From: Eubacteriales bacterium
GTDB lineage: Bacteria > Bacillota > Clostridia > Oscillospirales > Butyricicoccaceae
Direction of reading: 5' to 3'
Assembly (NCBI GenBank): GCA_030524205.1
Contig: JAUNGZ010000001.1
Location: 103,528-167,527 of the forward strand
DNA length: 64,000 nt
The position numbers and the translations under genes were made by a program. Shown one piece after another: positions 32,610 through 41,120 of the stretch (positions are counted from its first letter, which is position 1; every line of letters starts with the position of its first letter). The notes under the pieces were generated by a model. The model did not search any database. It had not been told where the DNA came from and saw only the letters and a program-made list of their open reading frames with translations.

Positions 32610-32923
32610 TCCCCCCTCTCAAAAATCATAACCTGCGGCAGGCCGGCCGCCTCAAATACCCGCATGGGCTGCGGCGGCGTGCCGCGCACGACAAAATCGT
32701 AACCTGCGCGCGCACAGGTACGGTGCAGATGCAGCACGACCGCAAGGCCGGACGAATCCATGAACGTCAGCCCGGACAGATCGAGCGCCAGCCTTTGGCA
32801 GGGATAGAGCACAAGCAGGTCCTCGGCCTGCTCAATCGCCGCGCGCGCCGCGTGGTGGTCCAGCTCGCCCGCGAGCGAGATCGTCAGCGCGCCGTCGCGC
32901 TCGGTCTGCGTGATATGTAACAT
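32606..32923 (-). CDS. spoIIAA: Anti-anti-sigma factor SpoIIAA
   Basis: A 105-residue STAS-domain protein. The phosphorylated serine lies in LTFMDSSGLAVVL (Ser57/Ser58). Dephosphorylated SpoIIAA binds SpoIIAB and frees SigF. It is first in the operon, with AGAGGTGA before the ATG. The space between its start and the preceding terminator is only about 30 bases; a GAAT-containing stretch there could be part of a sigma H-type promoter, but no matching upstream element is clear. Confidence 0.95.
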   Translation of the reverse strand: MLHITQTERDGALTISLAGELDHHAARAAIEQAEDLLVLYPCQRLALDLSGLTFMDSSGLAVVLHLHRTCARAGYDFVVRGTPPQPMRVFEAAGLPQVMIFERGE

Positions 32924-32954
32924 CGGTACTTCACCTCTATCAAATTCATTGCAT

Positions 32955-32988
32955 GAAAAAAGGGCTTGTACCCTTTCGGTACAAGCCC
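32955..32988 (-). terminator. Intrinsic terminator after folC
   Basis: GGGCTTGTACC (32962-32972) pairs with GGTACAAGCCC (32978-32988), followed on the minus strand by a T run (A residues at 32955-32961). It separates folC from the spoIIA operon. Confidence 0.9.
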
Positions 32989-33010
32989 AAGTTTACCATT
33001 ATTTGCCGTT

Positions 33011-34315
33011 TTATTCTGACGGTTTCTGTCGCGCGCGCAGGATTTTTTCGGCTTCGCCCACGAGAAACAACGAACCGCAGATCAGCACGCAGTCCTTCGG
33101 CCCGGCGTGCGCGAGCGCAAGGCCGACCGCCTGCTCCGCGCTGCCGCAGTCGTGCGTTTGGGCGCAGTCCTGCTCGGCGATGGCCGCCACAGTCTGCGCG
33201 GGCAGCGCGCGGTCCTCCGCCTCGGGCGTGCACGCCCAGAACGTGTCCGCGCGGCGCGCCAGCTCGCGGATGCAGGTTTCGTATTCCTTATCGCGCACCA
33301 TGCCCATGACGACATGCAGCTTCCGCATTTTCAGCATTTCGTCCGCCGCGCGGCACAGTGCCGCAACGCCCGCCGCGTTATGCGCGCCGTCGAGCAGCAC
33401 CAGCGGCGCTTCCCGCAGACGCTCCAGCCGCCCCGCCATGCGCGCGCGGGCCAGCCCGCGCACCGCCGCCGGAACCGGGATTTCCCAGCCGCGCTCGCGC
33501 AGCGCCTCGACCGCATGCAGCGCGGTCACCGCGTTTTGCAGCTGATGGCGGCCGGGCATGGCGAGCGTATAGCCCTGTCCCTCGTACACAAAGGCCGTTC
33601 CGCCGATATCGCAGCGCAGCAGCTTATATTCGATCGGCGCCGCGCACCATACCGCGCCCGCCGCTTCACACGCGCGCACGATAGCGTCGAGCGCCTCGAC
33701 CGGCTGGCCCACCGCGCACACGACCGCGGAGGCGGGCTTGATGATCGCCGCCTTTTCCGCCGCGATCTCGGCGATGGTATCGCCCAAAACGGCCATATGG
33801 TCGCGCGAGACCGGCGTTAGCACGCACACCTCGGCCGCGGGAATGACATTGGTCGCGTCGCACCGGCCGCCAAGGCCGGTTTCCAGCACGACGATATCGC
33901 ACTCCCGCTCGACATAATAGAGAAACGCGAGCGCGGTGGTAAATTCAAATTCCCCGATCGTCTCGCCTTCCGGCAGCTCGAGCGACTGCGCCGCAAGGGC
34001 AACGCGCTCGGCCAGCCGGGACAGGTCGCCGTCCGGTATCATCTGCCCGTCCACGCGGATGCGCTCATGGAACTGTACAAGGTACGGCGAGGTGTACAGG
34101 CCGGTGCGGCAGCCCGCCGCCTGCAAAACCGACGCGATCATGCACGCGGTCGAGCCCTTGCCGTTCGTTCCCGCCAGATGGACAAACTTCAGCCGGTTCT
34201 GCGGGTCGCCCAGCGCCGCGCACAGCGCGCGGATGCGGTGCAGGCCGGGCTTGCCGGAAAACCGGCCCAATGTGTGGATGTATTCGATTGCGGTTTTGGG
34301 AGTTGCGGTTTCCAT
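33011..34315 (-). CDS. folC: Folylpolyglutamate synthase / dihydrofolate synthase
   Basis: A 434-residue Mur-ligase-fold enzyme that adds glutamate to folates, and in many bacteria also to dihydropteroate. The ATP-binding loop is HLAGTNGKGSTACMIASVLQ; VVLETGLGGRCDATNVI, SRDHMAVLGDTIAEIAAEKA and LLDGAHNAAG are further family motifs. The carboxylated lysine is expected in the EKAAIIKP stretch. The gene is monocistronic: terminators lie on both sides. A TATACT box on the minus strand at 34348-34353 with an upstream TG is a plausible -10. Confidence 0.94.
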   Translation of the reverse strand: METATPKTAIEYIHTLGRFSGKPGLHRIRALCAALGDPQNRLKFVHLAGTNGKGSTACMIASVLQAAGCRTGLYTSPYLVQFHERIRVDGQMIPDGDLSRLAERVALAAQSLELPEGETIGEFEFTTALAFLYYVERECDIVVLETGLGGRCDATNVIPAAEVCVLTPVSRDHMAVLGDTIAEIAAEKAAIIKPASAVVCAVGQPVEALDAIVRACEAAGAVWCAAPIEYKLLRCDIGGTAFVYEGQGYTLAMPGRHQLQNAVTALHAVEALRERGWEIPVPAAVRGLARARMAGRLERLREAPLVLLDGAHNAAGVAALCRAADEMLKMRKLHVVMGMVRDKEYETCIRELARRADTFWACTPEAEDRALPAQTVAAIAEQDCAQTHDCGSAEQAVGLALAHAGPKDCVLICGSLFLVGEAEKILRARQKPSE

Positions 34316-34372
34316 GATAGATCCTTTCCTTGTTCAGCGATAGCAACAGTATAGCACAGTTCGGGAAAAAGC

Positions 34373-34400
34373 AAAAGGAGAAACCGCAGTTTCTCCTTTT
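34373..34400. terminator. Terminator downstream of the TM2 protein gene
   Basis: GGAGAAAC-CGCA-GTTTCTCC (34377-34396) has an A run on the left (a T run for the minus-strand transcript) and a T run on the right. Confidence 0.85.
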
Positions 34401-34422
34401 TTCCGCTCAGCGCTTTCCAGTA

Positions 34423-34608
34423 TCATGGAAAATACGGGTTCGGCTTGAACAGCAATATGATCAGGTCGATCAGCACGCCGACGCCGCAAAGACCTAGCGT
34501 CAGCAGATAAACGATCCCGAGCAGCACTCTGCCCTCGTAAAACTTGTGCGCGCCCAGCACGCCGAAGAACAGACACAGCACAAAGGCCGTCCACTTGCTT
34601 TTTGCCAT
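34423..34608 (-). CDS. TM2-domain small membrane protein
   Basis: A 61-residue protein with two membrane helices and the TM2-domain pattern: FVLCLFFGVLGAHKFYEGR, then GIVYLLTLGLCGVGVLIDLI. TM2 proteins have no settled function in bacteria. Its ATG follows directly on the stop of the upstream 291-residue membrane protein, so the two are in one operon. Confidence 0.85.
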   Translation of the reverse strand: MAKSKWTAFVLCLFFGVLGAHKFYEGRVLLGIVYLLTLGLCGVGVLIDLIILLFKPNPYFP

Positions 34609-35484
34609 TTATTCCGCCTCCCGGCCCGCAGCCTCCGCCGGCTTTGCACGCGGCTTATGCCGGAACCGTCCGTGCACAGTGCGCGCCGCGCCGCGCACGG
34701 ACGCCGGGATTTGAATACCGAATATGATCTTGATCACCCAGAGCAGGAACAGCAGCACCGCGATTGGGATGACGCACGCAGTAATGATGAGCACCGCGAC
34801 CGCGTCGATAAAGCTGCTGAGCATGGACTTGGCCCATTCGATCGTGTTGGAAACGCTGCTCGTGATCTTTTCTCCGATCTGCGACAGCCACCCGCTCAAA
34901 CCGGTCTTATCCTCCGCGGCCGGCTCCTCGTCCACCGCCGGTTCGGTCTCCTCGCCGATCTGCAGCGCGCTGTCCAGCGTCTTCTGCATGTCAAATATCC
35001 GCTCCACCTGTCCGGACGCCTGCAGGCTGACCGGTACGGTAAGGGTGATCACCAGCGAAAAAACCGTCAACCGCACCGCAAGCTGCAGCAGCGCGGCCTT
35101 TTGCCGGAAGACCCACACGATCGCGAGCGCACACGCAGCCGGGACAAGGAGCCTGAACGCCGCCAGACAGGTCATGGTCAGCAGAAATTTCTCGAGCATG
35201 ATCGCGCCCACAACGACCAGCAGATAGGACGCCAGCTCTGCGATCTGATCGGCGATCGGCGTGGTCGCGTCGCCCGGCACCGCCGACACCGCAATCGACG
35301 CCGCCGCTGCCGCGGCGGTCATCTCGGTCACTGTTATCTTTTTTTCGTCCAGCATCGCGATTGATTTCTTGTGAAACGCTGGATCGGAGGTAATCGGCGC
35401 GATCACGAACAGCGACAGCAGAGCAGCCACGACCAGCAGCGCCGCCGCAATGCATTTTTTCTTCATTTGCAGATCCAGTTTCAT
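34609..35484 (-). CDS. Multi-pass membrane protein of unknown function
   Basis: A 291-residue protein with a basic start (MKLDLQMKKK) and an N-terminal hydrophobic segment (residues 11-33) that could be a signal anchor. It has further membrane segments near 85-140 and 225-255, an acidic extracellular-type stretch (EETEPAVDEEPAAEDKT) and a basic C-terminus. The ATG has TAGGAG nine bases upstream. I recognise no family. It is co-transcribed with the TM2 gene behind the promoter at 35584-35612. Confidence 0.65.
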   Translation of the reverse strand: MKLDLQMKKKCIAAALLVVAALLSLFVIAPITSDPAFHKKSIAMLDEKKITVTEMTAAAAAASIAVSAVPGDATTPIADQIAELASYLLVVVGAIMLEKFLLTMTCLAAFRLLVPAACALAIVWVFRQKAALLQLAVRLTVFSLVITLTVPVSLQASGQVERIFDMQKTLDSALQIGEETEPAVDEEPAAEDKTGLSGWLSQIGEKITSSVSNTIEWAKSMLSSFIDAVAVLIITACVIPIAVLLFLLWVIKIIFGIQIPASVRGAARTVHGRFRHKPRAKPAEAAGREAE

Positions 35485-35583
35485 ATGTTTTCTCTCCTAT
35501 CGTTTTGTTTTTGCGTTTCCGCATAAGGGAGCCTGTAATTTTCGCGCCTGCCCGCGCGGCCGACAAAAAATGACATCGTTTTC

Positions 35584-35612
35584 AGTATAGCACGCCCGCC
35601 GCGCCGCCGCAA
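35584..35612 (-). promoter_or_regulatory. Promoter for the membrane protein-TM2 operon
   Basis: On the minus strand TTGCGG (35607-35612), 17 bases and TATACT (35584-35589), with a TG dinucleotide upstream of the -10. Confidence 0.65.
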
Positions 35613-35620
35613 TATACGAC

Positions 35621-35655
35621 AAAAAAGCCGGCACAGGCTGCCCCGTGCCGGCTTT
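35621..35655 (-). terminator. valS terminator
   Basis: AAAGCCGGCAC (35624-35634) pairs with GTGCCGGCTTT (35645-35655), and a T run follows on the minus strand. Confidence 0.9.
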
Positions 35656-35673
35656 GTATTTTGTTCAAAACGG

Positions 35674-38295
35674 TCAGCCCAGCGCTGCGATGGATTCCTC
35701 GAGCTTTGCGAGATGCGCGCGCAGCTTTTCGGCCTTCTCCCGCTCGATATTCACGACCTTCTCGGGCGCTTTATCGACAAAGCCGGGATTACCCAGCTTT
35801 TTCATAACAAACGCGATGTCGTCCTCTACCTTGGCCTTTTCCTTTTCGAGGCGGGCGCGCTCGGCCGCAAAGTCGATCAGATCGCCCATCGGCATATAGA
35901 GCTGCGCGTCGCCGGTGACGACCGAGGCCATTTTGGCCGCGTCCGCCGGCGCTTCGTCAATCAGCTCGATGCCGGACGCATACGCAAGCTTGGGGAAGAA
36001 GCCCGCGCCCGCGGCAAAGGTCTCCTTCTGCGCGGACAGGATGAGCACCTTGGCCTTTTTGGACGGCGGCACGTTCATCTCGGCGCGGCGGTTGCGGATG
36101 GCGCGCACCGCGTCCATCAGCGTTTCCATCTGCGCCTGCTCGGCGGCAAAGTCAAGCGCCGCGTCGTATTCCGGCCACTTGGACACCATGACGCTCTCGC
36201 CCTCGTGCGGCAGCGCCTGCCAGATGGTCTCGGTGATGAACGGCATGAACGGGTGCAGCAGCTGCATCGCGCCCGAGAGCACATAGCACAGCACCTTCTG
36301 CATGTCCTCGTCCCCCGCCTGCAAGCGGGTCTTGGCGATTTCGATATACCAGTCGCAGAAATTATCCCAGATAAAATCGTTCAGCTTGGAGGCGGCAAGC
36401 CCTAACTCGTACTGGTCGATGTTGCGCGTGACCTCGCGCACGAGCGTGTTGTACTTGCCGATAATCCACTTATCCTCGAGCGCGAGCTCGGCGGGCAGTC
36501 CGACCTGAACGTCCTTTTCGAGCGTCAGGTTCATCTGGATGAAGCGCGAGGCGTTCCAGATCTTATTGCAGAAGTTGCGCGAGGCCTCGACGCGCTCGGT
36601 CGAGAAGCGCATGTCGTTTCCGGGGCTGTTGCCGGTGGCGAGCGTAAAGCGCAGCGCGTCCGCGCCGTACTGGTCGATGACCTCTAAGGGGTCGATGCCG
36701 TTGCCGAGGGATTTGGACATTTTGCGTCCCTGCGCGTCGCGCACCAGACCGTGGATATACACGGTGTCGAACGGGGTTTCCTGCATGTGCTCGACGCCGG
36801 AGAAAATCATGCGCGCGACCCAGAAGAAGATGATGTCGTAGCCGGTGACGAGCGTGGAGGTCGGATAAAAATACTCGAGCTCCTTGGTTTTTTCCGGCCA
36901 GCCGAGGGTCGAGAACGGCCACAGGGCGCTTGAGAACCACGTGTCGAGCACGTCCTCCTCCTGCCGGACGTTCTTCGAGCCGCACTTGGGGCAGACGTGG
37001 ATATCGTCCTTGGAAACGACCATCTCGCCGCAGTCATCGCAATAAAACGCGGGGATGCGGTGGCCCCACCAAAGCTGGCGGGAGATGCACCAGTCGTGCA
37101 CGTTTTCCATCCAGCGCAGATAGGTCTTAGAGAAGCGGTCTGGCACAAACTTGGTCTTGCCCTCGTGCACCACGTCCATGGCGGGCTTTGCCAGCGGCGC
37201 CATCTTGACGAACCACTGCGCCGAGGTCATCGGCTCGACGGTCGTCCCGCAGCGGTAGCAGGTGCCGACGTTGTGCTCGTGCTCCTCGATCTTGACGAGG
37301 TAGCCGCCCTCTTCCAAATCCTTGATAACGGCCTTACGGCACTCATAGCGGTCCATGCCCTCATATTTGCCGCCGTTTTCGTTGACGGTCGCGTCCTCGT
37401 TAAAGACGAGGATCTGCTCGAGGTTATGGCGCTGGCCCATATCGAAGTCGTTCGGGTCGTGGCAGGGCGTGACCTTGACGCAGCCCGTGCCGAACTCCAT
37501 ATCGACGTACTCGTCGCCGAAAATCGGGATCTCGCGGTTCATGATGGGCAGGATACAGGTCTTGCCGATCAGGTGCGCGTAGCGCTCGTCGTTCGGGTTG
37601 ACGGCAACGCCCGTGTCGCCCATGAAGGTCTCCGGGCGGGTGGTGGCGACAACAAGGTCGCCCGAGCCGTCCGCCAGCGGGTAGCGGATGTGCCACAGCT
37701 TGCCGGGCTGGGTCTCGTATTCGACCTCCGCGTCGGACAGCGCGGTGGCGCAGTGCGGGCACCAGTTGATGATGCGGTGTCCCTTGTAGATGAGACCCTT
37801 GTCATACAGGTTGACGAACACCTCGCGCACGGCCTTCGAGCAGCCCTCGTCCATCGTAAAGCGCTCGCGCTGCCAGTCGCAGGACGAGCCGAGCTTCTTT
37901 AATTGGTCGATAATGCGGCCGCCGTACTTGTGTTTCCAGTCCCAGACGCGCTCCAAAAACTTCTCGCGGCCGAGGTCGTAGCGGGTCAGCCCCTCCTCCT
38001 TGCGGAGGTTCTCCTCCACCTTGATCTGCGTGGCGATGCCGGCGTGGTCGGTGCCGGGCACCCACAGCGCCTCGAAGCCCTGCATCCGCTTGGTGCGGAT
38101 GAGGATATCCTGAAGCGTTTCGTCGAACGCATGGCCCATGTGGAGCTGGCCGGTGACGTTCGGGGGCGGAATGACGATGGTGAACGGTTTCTTATCCGGG
38201 TTCACCTCGGCGTGGAAAAAGCCGGAATCGTTCCAGAAGCTGTACAGCTTGTCCTCGACCGCTTTCGGGTCGTAGGTCTTTGGCAGTTCGCTCAT
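35674..38295 (-). CDS. valS: Valyl-tRNA synthetase
   Basis: An 873-residue class I aminoacyl-tRNA synthetase of normal length. The HIGH-type motif is [14 protein letters not shown] and the KMSKS motif is [14 protein letters not shown]. An editing domain lies between them ([17 protein letters not shown]), and the C-terminus carries the valyl-specific coiled-coil arm ([33 protein letters not shown]). Transcription is controlled by a T-box leader with a GUC (Val) specifier, so the gene responds to uncharged tRNA-Val. Confidence 0.98.
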   Translation of the reverse strand: MSELPKTYDPKAVEDKLYSFWNDSGFFHAEVNPDKKPFTIVIPPPNVTGQLHMGHAFDETLQDILIRTKRMQGFEALWVPGTDHAGIATQIKVEENLRKEEGLTRYDLGREKFLERVWDWKHKYGGRIIDQLKKLGSSCDWQRERFTMDEGCSKAVREVFVNLYDKGLIYKGHRIINWCPHCATALSDAEVEYETQPGKLWHIRYPLADGSGDLVVATTRPETFMGDTGVAVNPNDERYAHLIGKTCILPIMNREIPIFGDEYVDMEFGTGCVKVTPCHDPNDFDMGQRHNLEQILVFNEDATVNENGGKYEGMDRYECRKAVIKDLEEGGYLVKIEEHEHNVGTCYRCGTTVEPMTSAQWFVKMAPLAKPAMDVVHEGKTKFVPDRFSKTYLRWMENVHDWCISRQLWWGHRIPAFYCDDCGEMVVSKDDIHVCPKCGSKNVRQEEDVLDTWFSSALWPFSTLGWPEKTKELEYFYPTSTLVTGYDIIFFWVARMIFSGVEHMQETPFDTVYIHGLVRDAQGRKMSKSLGNGIDPLEVIDQYGADALRFTLATGNSPGNDMRFSTERVEASRNFCNKIWNASRFIQMNLTLEKDVQVGLPAELALEDKWIIGKYNTLVREVTRNIDQYELGLAASKLNDFIWDNFCDWYIEIAKTRLQAGDEDMQKVLCYVLSGAMQLLHPFMPFITETIWQALPHEGESVMVSKWPEYDAALDFAAEQAQMETLMDAVRAIRNRRAEMNVPPSKKAKVLILSAQKETFAAGAGFFPKLAYASGIELIDEAPADAAKMASVVTGDAQLYMPMGDLIDFAAERARLEKEKAKVEDDIAFVMKKLGNPGFVDKAPEKVVNIEREKAEKLRAHLAKLEESIAALG

Positions 38296-38330
38296 TCAAC
38301 TATCTCCTTTTTGATTTTGTTCGCAAAAAT

Positions 38331-38568
38331 AAAAAATGCCCCGTCCAAAACAGGACGAAGCAAACTCCGTGGTACCACCTGAATTTCCGGCGGGGCCGGA
38401 CACTCGAAGCCCGTAACGGGGGCAAGGCGAAACGGCTTACTGCGCTTTTCGGCCGTTTTGCTCCAAAGCGACTTCTCCACGCCCCGCACCAAGGCTTGCA
38501 CCGACCGCCTTTTCTCTGAGAACGGGAATATGGATACTACTCTTTGTCATTGCAGTTTTCGTATTAAC
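38331..38568 (-). ncRNA. T-box leader, valine specifier, upstream of valS
   Basis: The minus-strand leader contains the T-box sequence AGGTGGTACCACGGAG (38365-38380), followed by a terminator CGTCC/GGACG with a T run (38331-38357). Upstream, stem I carries GAGAAGTCGCTTTGGAG, in which GUC at 38470-38472 sits at the specifier position. This agrees with the downstream valS gene. Confidence 0.93.
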
Positions 38569-38574
38569 TTTAAT

Positions 38575-38603
38575 AGTATATCCACAAAACGAGCGCTTGT
38601 CAA
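38575..38603 (-). promoter_or_regulatory. valS promoter
   Basis: On the minus strand TTGACA (38598-38603), a 17-base spacer and TATACT (38575-38580). Confidence 0.88.
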
Positions 38604-38631
38604 GCCAAACGCGCGGAAACCGCGGCCGCGC

Positions 38632-38668
38632 TTGACAAAAACGGGATTTATGCTATACTTAGCATAAA
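38632..38668 (+). promoter_or_regulatory. Promoter with dyad operator for an orphan small RNA
   Basis: TTGACA (38632-38637), a 16-base spacer and TATACT (38654-38659). The -10 box is centred in an inverted repeat, TTTATGCTA (38647-38655) and TAGCATAAA (38660-38668), a likely repressor site. Confidence 0.78.
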
Positions 38669-38756
38669 GGGAACGCCGCTGCGACGGTTGACCCCTAAGA
38701 GATTAGACTAAAAAGCTAACCGTTCGGGTGCCAGCCGAGCGGTTAGCGCGCTTTTA
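38666..38756 (+). ncRNA. Candidate orphan small RNA of about 90 nt
   Basis: Starting just after the promoter, the transcript would run to a hairpin with a 13-bp stem, GCTAACCGTTCGG (38715-38727) with CCGAGCGGTTAGC (38735-38747), followed by CGCGCTTTT. There is no start codon with a ribosome-binding site and no plus-strand gene follows for 400 bases. The upstream segment CGGTT (38684-38688 region) can also pair with AACCG in the terminator arm, so a switch is possible. It matches no RNA class I recognise. Confidence 0.55.
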
Positions 38757-38795
38757 CAAGGAAAAAGCAAACACGTCCAAAAAACGCATTTGCTT

Positions 38796-39041
38796 TCATT
38801 CTTCAAAATTAAACTCATTTAATTCCTTGTAATCCAGAAACTCTGCTAGCGTCATGCTAAACGCAAGAGCAACTTTATGCAACGTTTTGATTTGTGGATT
38901 GAAGGTTCGTCCATTGATAAGGTTGTCTAAAGTTGATTGTGCAACACCGCTCATATCTGCCAAATGATTCACGGAAATGCCACGTTGCTCGCATAACTGC
39001 ACAATGCGATTGACAATTACTCGCGCATATTCCTGATTCAT
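38796..39041 (-). CDS. XRE-family helix-turn-helix regulator
   Basis: An 81-residue protein that is essentially one Cro/C1-type HTH domain: RIVQLCEQRGISVNHLADMS, GVAQSTLDNLINGRTFNP and LHKVALAFSMTLAEFLDY. The coding sequence is visibly AT-richer than its neighbours, suggesting acquisition. It is divergent from the two-gene operon at 39164-39591; the spacer holds inverted operator-like sites. Such small regulators commonly control their own promoter and a divergent one. Confidence 0.9.
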   Translation of the reverse strand: MNQEYARVIVNRIVQLCEQRGISVNHLADMSGVAQSTLDNLINGRTFNPQIKTLHKVALAFSMTLAEFLDYKELNEFNFEE

Positions 39042-39052
39042 TCACATCATCC

Positions 39053-39097
39053 TTGCTATCATAAGATGGCACTTTTATAGTGTCTCCATGATAGCAA
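39053..39097. promoter_or_regulatory. Divergent promoter region with inverted 10-bp operator sites
   Basis: TTGCTATCAT (39053-39062) and its exact inverse complement ATGATAGCAA (39088-39097) lie 35 bases apart. The first half includes a plus-strand -35 (TTGCTA) 17 bases before TATAGT (39076-39081). On the minus strand GAGACA (39081-39086) and TATGAT (39058-39063) are also 17 apart. Binding at the repeats would cover both promoters. Confidence 0.6.
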
Positions 39098-39110
39098 TAA
39101 AAACGCCCCA

Positions 39111-39132
39111 ACTTACCCGTATACGGGTAAGT
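39111..39132. promoter_or_regulatory. 22-bp perfect palindrome
   Basis: ACTTACCCGTA/TACGGGTAAGT, between the plus-strand promoter and the start of the small HTH gene. It is either an operator or a short stem in the leader; it has no T run. Confidence 0.65.
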
Positions 39133-39163
39133 GCGAAAACATCATTTTCAGGAAGGTGAATTT

Positions 39164-39355
39164 ATGGAAAAGGACTTATCCACCCTGACCGAACGCCAAA
39201 AAACCGCCTATTTGCTGCGCGAACAAGGGTTGACGCTCAAACAGATCGGGGAAAAAATGGGCGTTTCCAAAAACGCCGCTTGGGAGCATGTCCATGCCGC
39301 GGGCAAACGCCTCCGCGCGCTTGCACCGGAAGAACAGCGAGGCGAACCGTTATGA
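39164..39355 (+). CDS. Small sigma-70 region 4-like HTH protein
   Basis: A 63-residue protein with one helix-turn-helix resembling sigma region 4 or LuxR-type output domains: LTERQKTAYLLREQGLTLKQ followed by IGEKMGVSKNAAWEHVHAAG. There is no sigma region 2, so it is not a complete sigma factor. AGGAAGGTG precedes the ATG. Its stop overlaps the start of the next small gene (ATGA). It probably binds DNA; target unknown. Confidence 0.75.
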   Translation: MEKDLSTLTERQKTAYLLREQGLTLKQIGEKMGVSKNAAWEHVHAAGKRLRALAPEEQRGEPL

Positions 39356-39591
39356 ACCATATGCCCTTTCTCAGCTCCAAGCGGTTCTCGCGGCACTTCG
39401 CAAAGAAGATTCTTGACAGCCGCACCGCCGGACAACTGCTCGACGGCTTGACCAACATGCACATAAAATACATGTTTGACATCTATTCGCACGGCTGCTT
39501 TTTGGAGCTGCTCGATTCCTCCCGCTATCATTACCGCCGCGGCTGGAAACGCGGCCGATACCGCCGTTCTTACCGCAGAACGCGCAAATAA
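39352..39591 (+). CDS. Small basic protein of unknown function
   Basis: A 79-residue protein that starts at an ATG overlapping the previous stop. The C-terminal quarter is highly basic (YHYRRGWKRGRYRRSYRRTR), suggesting nucleic-acid binding. The first part (FSRHFAKKILDSRTAGQLLD) is helical. No family is recognised. Co-translation with the HTH protein suggests a joint role. Confidence 0.6.
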   Translation: MNHMPFLSSKRFSRHFAKKILDSRTAGQLLDGLTNMHIKYMFDIYSHGCFLELLDSSRYHYRRGWKRGRYRRSYRRTRK

Positions 39592-39604
39592 TACAAAATC
39601 CCCC

Positions 39605-39633
39605 TTGCATTTGGCGCTAAACTGTGTTTTAAT
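39605..39633 (+). promoter_or_regulatory. pheST promoter
   Basis: TTGCAT (39605-39610), a 17-base spacer and TTTAAT (39628-39633), ahead of the T-box leader. Confidence 0.6.
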
Positions 39634-39639
39634 AAGACT

Positions 39640-39904
39640 GTTATCTGCGATGAGCAGGGAAAGTACCTCCGTACCCTTTCTTTTCAGAGAAGGCGGCCTT
39701 GGCTGCGAACCGCCCAAAGAAAACCGGAGCGAAGTTCCCCTGTGAGCACCGGCGCTGAACCCTTTCCCAGTAGGCGCGGGCGGTGTGACGGGACGTTATC
39801 CCCGTTCAATGAGCGCCCGGCTCTGCCCGGGAATCAGGGTGGTACCACGGAAAGCGTATTTTTCGCCTTTCGTCCCTATTTTATGGGACGAAAGGCGTTT
39901 TTTG
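39640..39904 (+). ncRNA. T-box leader, phenylalanine specifier, upstream of pheST
   Basis: The T-box sequence AGGGTGGTACCACGG is at 39836-39850. A terminator follows: CGCCTTTCGTCCC (39864-39876) pairs with GGGACGAAAGGCG (39885-39897) and then a T run. In stem I, GCGAAGTTCCCC places UUC (Phe) at 39735-39737 in the specifier loop, consistent with pheS downstream. Confidence 0.94.
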
Positions 39905-39940
39905 TTGCGTCCCTGACATTTTTGCAAAAGGAGAATCGCT

Positions 39941-40960
39941 ATGAAAGAAAAACTGCAAGGCATTTTGCAGGCCGCCAAGGCGCAGCTCGAAAACGCCGCC
40001 GACGCGCGTGCGCTCGACGACGCGCGCGTCAAGTTCCTCGGCAAAAAGGGCGAGCTGACCGCGCTGCTCAAGGGCATGAAGGACGTGGCCGCGGAGGAGC
40101 GCCCGGCCGTCGGCCAGCTCATCAACGACGTGCGCGCCGAGATCGAAAAGACCATCGACCGCCAGAAGGAGGCCATTGAGCAGGCCGCCCTCAAGCACAA
40201 GCTGGAGAGCGAGACCATCGACGTGACCCTGCCGGGCGAGGAGGTCGTCATCGGCAAAAAGCACCCGCTGAACATCGTGCTCGACGAATTCAAGGAAATC
40301 TTTCTCGGCCTCGGCTTCTCCATCGCGGAAGGCCCGGAGGTAGAGCTGGACCACTACAACTTCGAGGCGCTCAACATCCCAAAGGACCACCCCGCGCGCG
40401 ACACGCAGGACACGTTCTACATTTCGGACAACGTGGTGCTGCGCACACAGACCTCGGGCATGCAGGTGCGCGTGATGGAAAAGAAAAAGCCGCCGATCCG
40501 CATCATCGCGCCCGGCCGCGTGTACCGCTCGGACGCGGTGGACGCGACGCATTCGCCGCTGTTCCACCAGATCGAGGGCTTGGTCGTCGATAAGGGCATC
40601 CGCATGTCGGATTTGAAGGGCATTTTGGAGCTGTTCGCCAAAAAGCTGTACGGCGAGGACACGGTCGTGCGCTTCCGCCCGCACCACTTCCCGTTCACCG
40701 AGCCGTCCGCCGAAATGGATATCCAGTGCTACCGCTGCCACGGCGAGGGCTGCCCGCTCTGCAAGGGCGAGGGCTGGATCGAGATCCTCGGCTGCGGCAT
40801 GGTGCACCCCAAGGTGCTCGAGATGAGCGGCATCGACCCCGAGGAGTATTCGGGCTACGCGTTCGGCATCGGGCTGGAGCGCATGGTCATGGGCCGGTTC
40901 AAGATCGACGATATCCGGCTGTTTTATGAGAACGACGTTCGGTTTTTGCACCAATTCTAA
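39941..40960 (+). CDS. pheS: Phenylalanyl-tRNA synthetase alpha subunit
   Basis: A 339-residue class II synthetase subunit. The N-terminal coiled coil (residues 1-85) binds tRNA. The catalytic core shows [36 protein letters not shown] (motif 2 region), [20 protein letters not shown] and the motif 3 stretch [23 protein letters not shown] precedes the ATG. It forms an alpha2beta2 enzyme with PheT. The operon is regulated by the Phe T-box. Confidence 0.98.
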   Translation: MKEKLQGILQAAKAQLENAADARALDDARVKFLGKKGELTALLKGMKDVAAEERPAVGQLINDVRAEIEKTIDRQKEAIEQAALKHKLESETIDVTLPGEEVVIGKKHPLNIVLDEFKEIFLGLGFSIAEGPEVELDHYNFEALNIPKDHPARDTQDTFYISDNVVLRTQTSGMQVRVMEKKKPPIRIIAPGRVYRSDAVDATHSPLFHQIEGLVVDKGIRMSDLKGILELFAKKLYGEDTVVRFRPHHFPFTEPSAEMDIQCYRCHGEGCPLCKGEGWIEILGCGMVHPKVLEMSGIDPEEYSGYAFGIGLERMVMGRFKIDDIRLFYENDVRFLHQF

Positions 40961-40964
40961 AATT

Positions 40965-41120
40965 TCGATTGGAACCACGGTTCCAATCGAGGGTTCCGAG
41001 CAAAAACAGCCGAAGTAAGCGTCTGTTTTTCTCGGTTTGTATTGCAAAATCCGGCAAAGCTGGATTTTGCAATGCAATTCACAGAATTGCGGATTGAAAT
41101 GCGCGCCTACGGCGCGAGGG
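40965..41120 (+). repeat. Modular hairpin array, copy E, between pheS and pheT
   Basis: It starts five bases after the pheS stop. Modules: TCGATTGGAAC-CACG-GTTCCAATCGA (40965-40990), GAGCAAAAACAG...CTGTTTTTCTC, the linker GGTTTGTATTGCAA, GCAAAATCCGGC/GCTGGATTTTGC, GCAATTC/GAATTGC and the end module GAAATGCGCGCC-TAC-GGCGCGAGGG (about 41096-41120). It interrupts a normally tight operon by about 200 bases. Confidence 0.8.
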
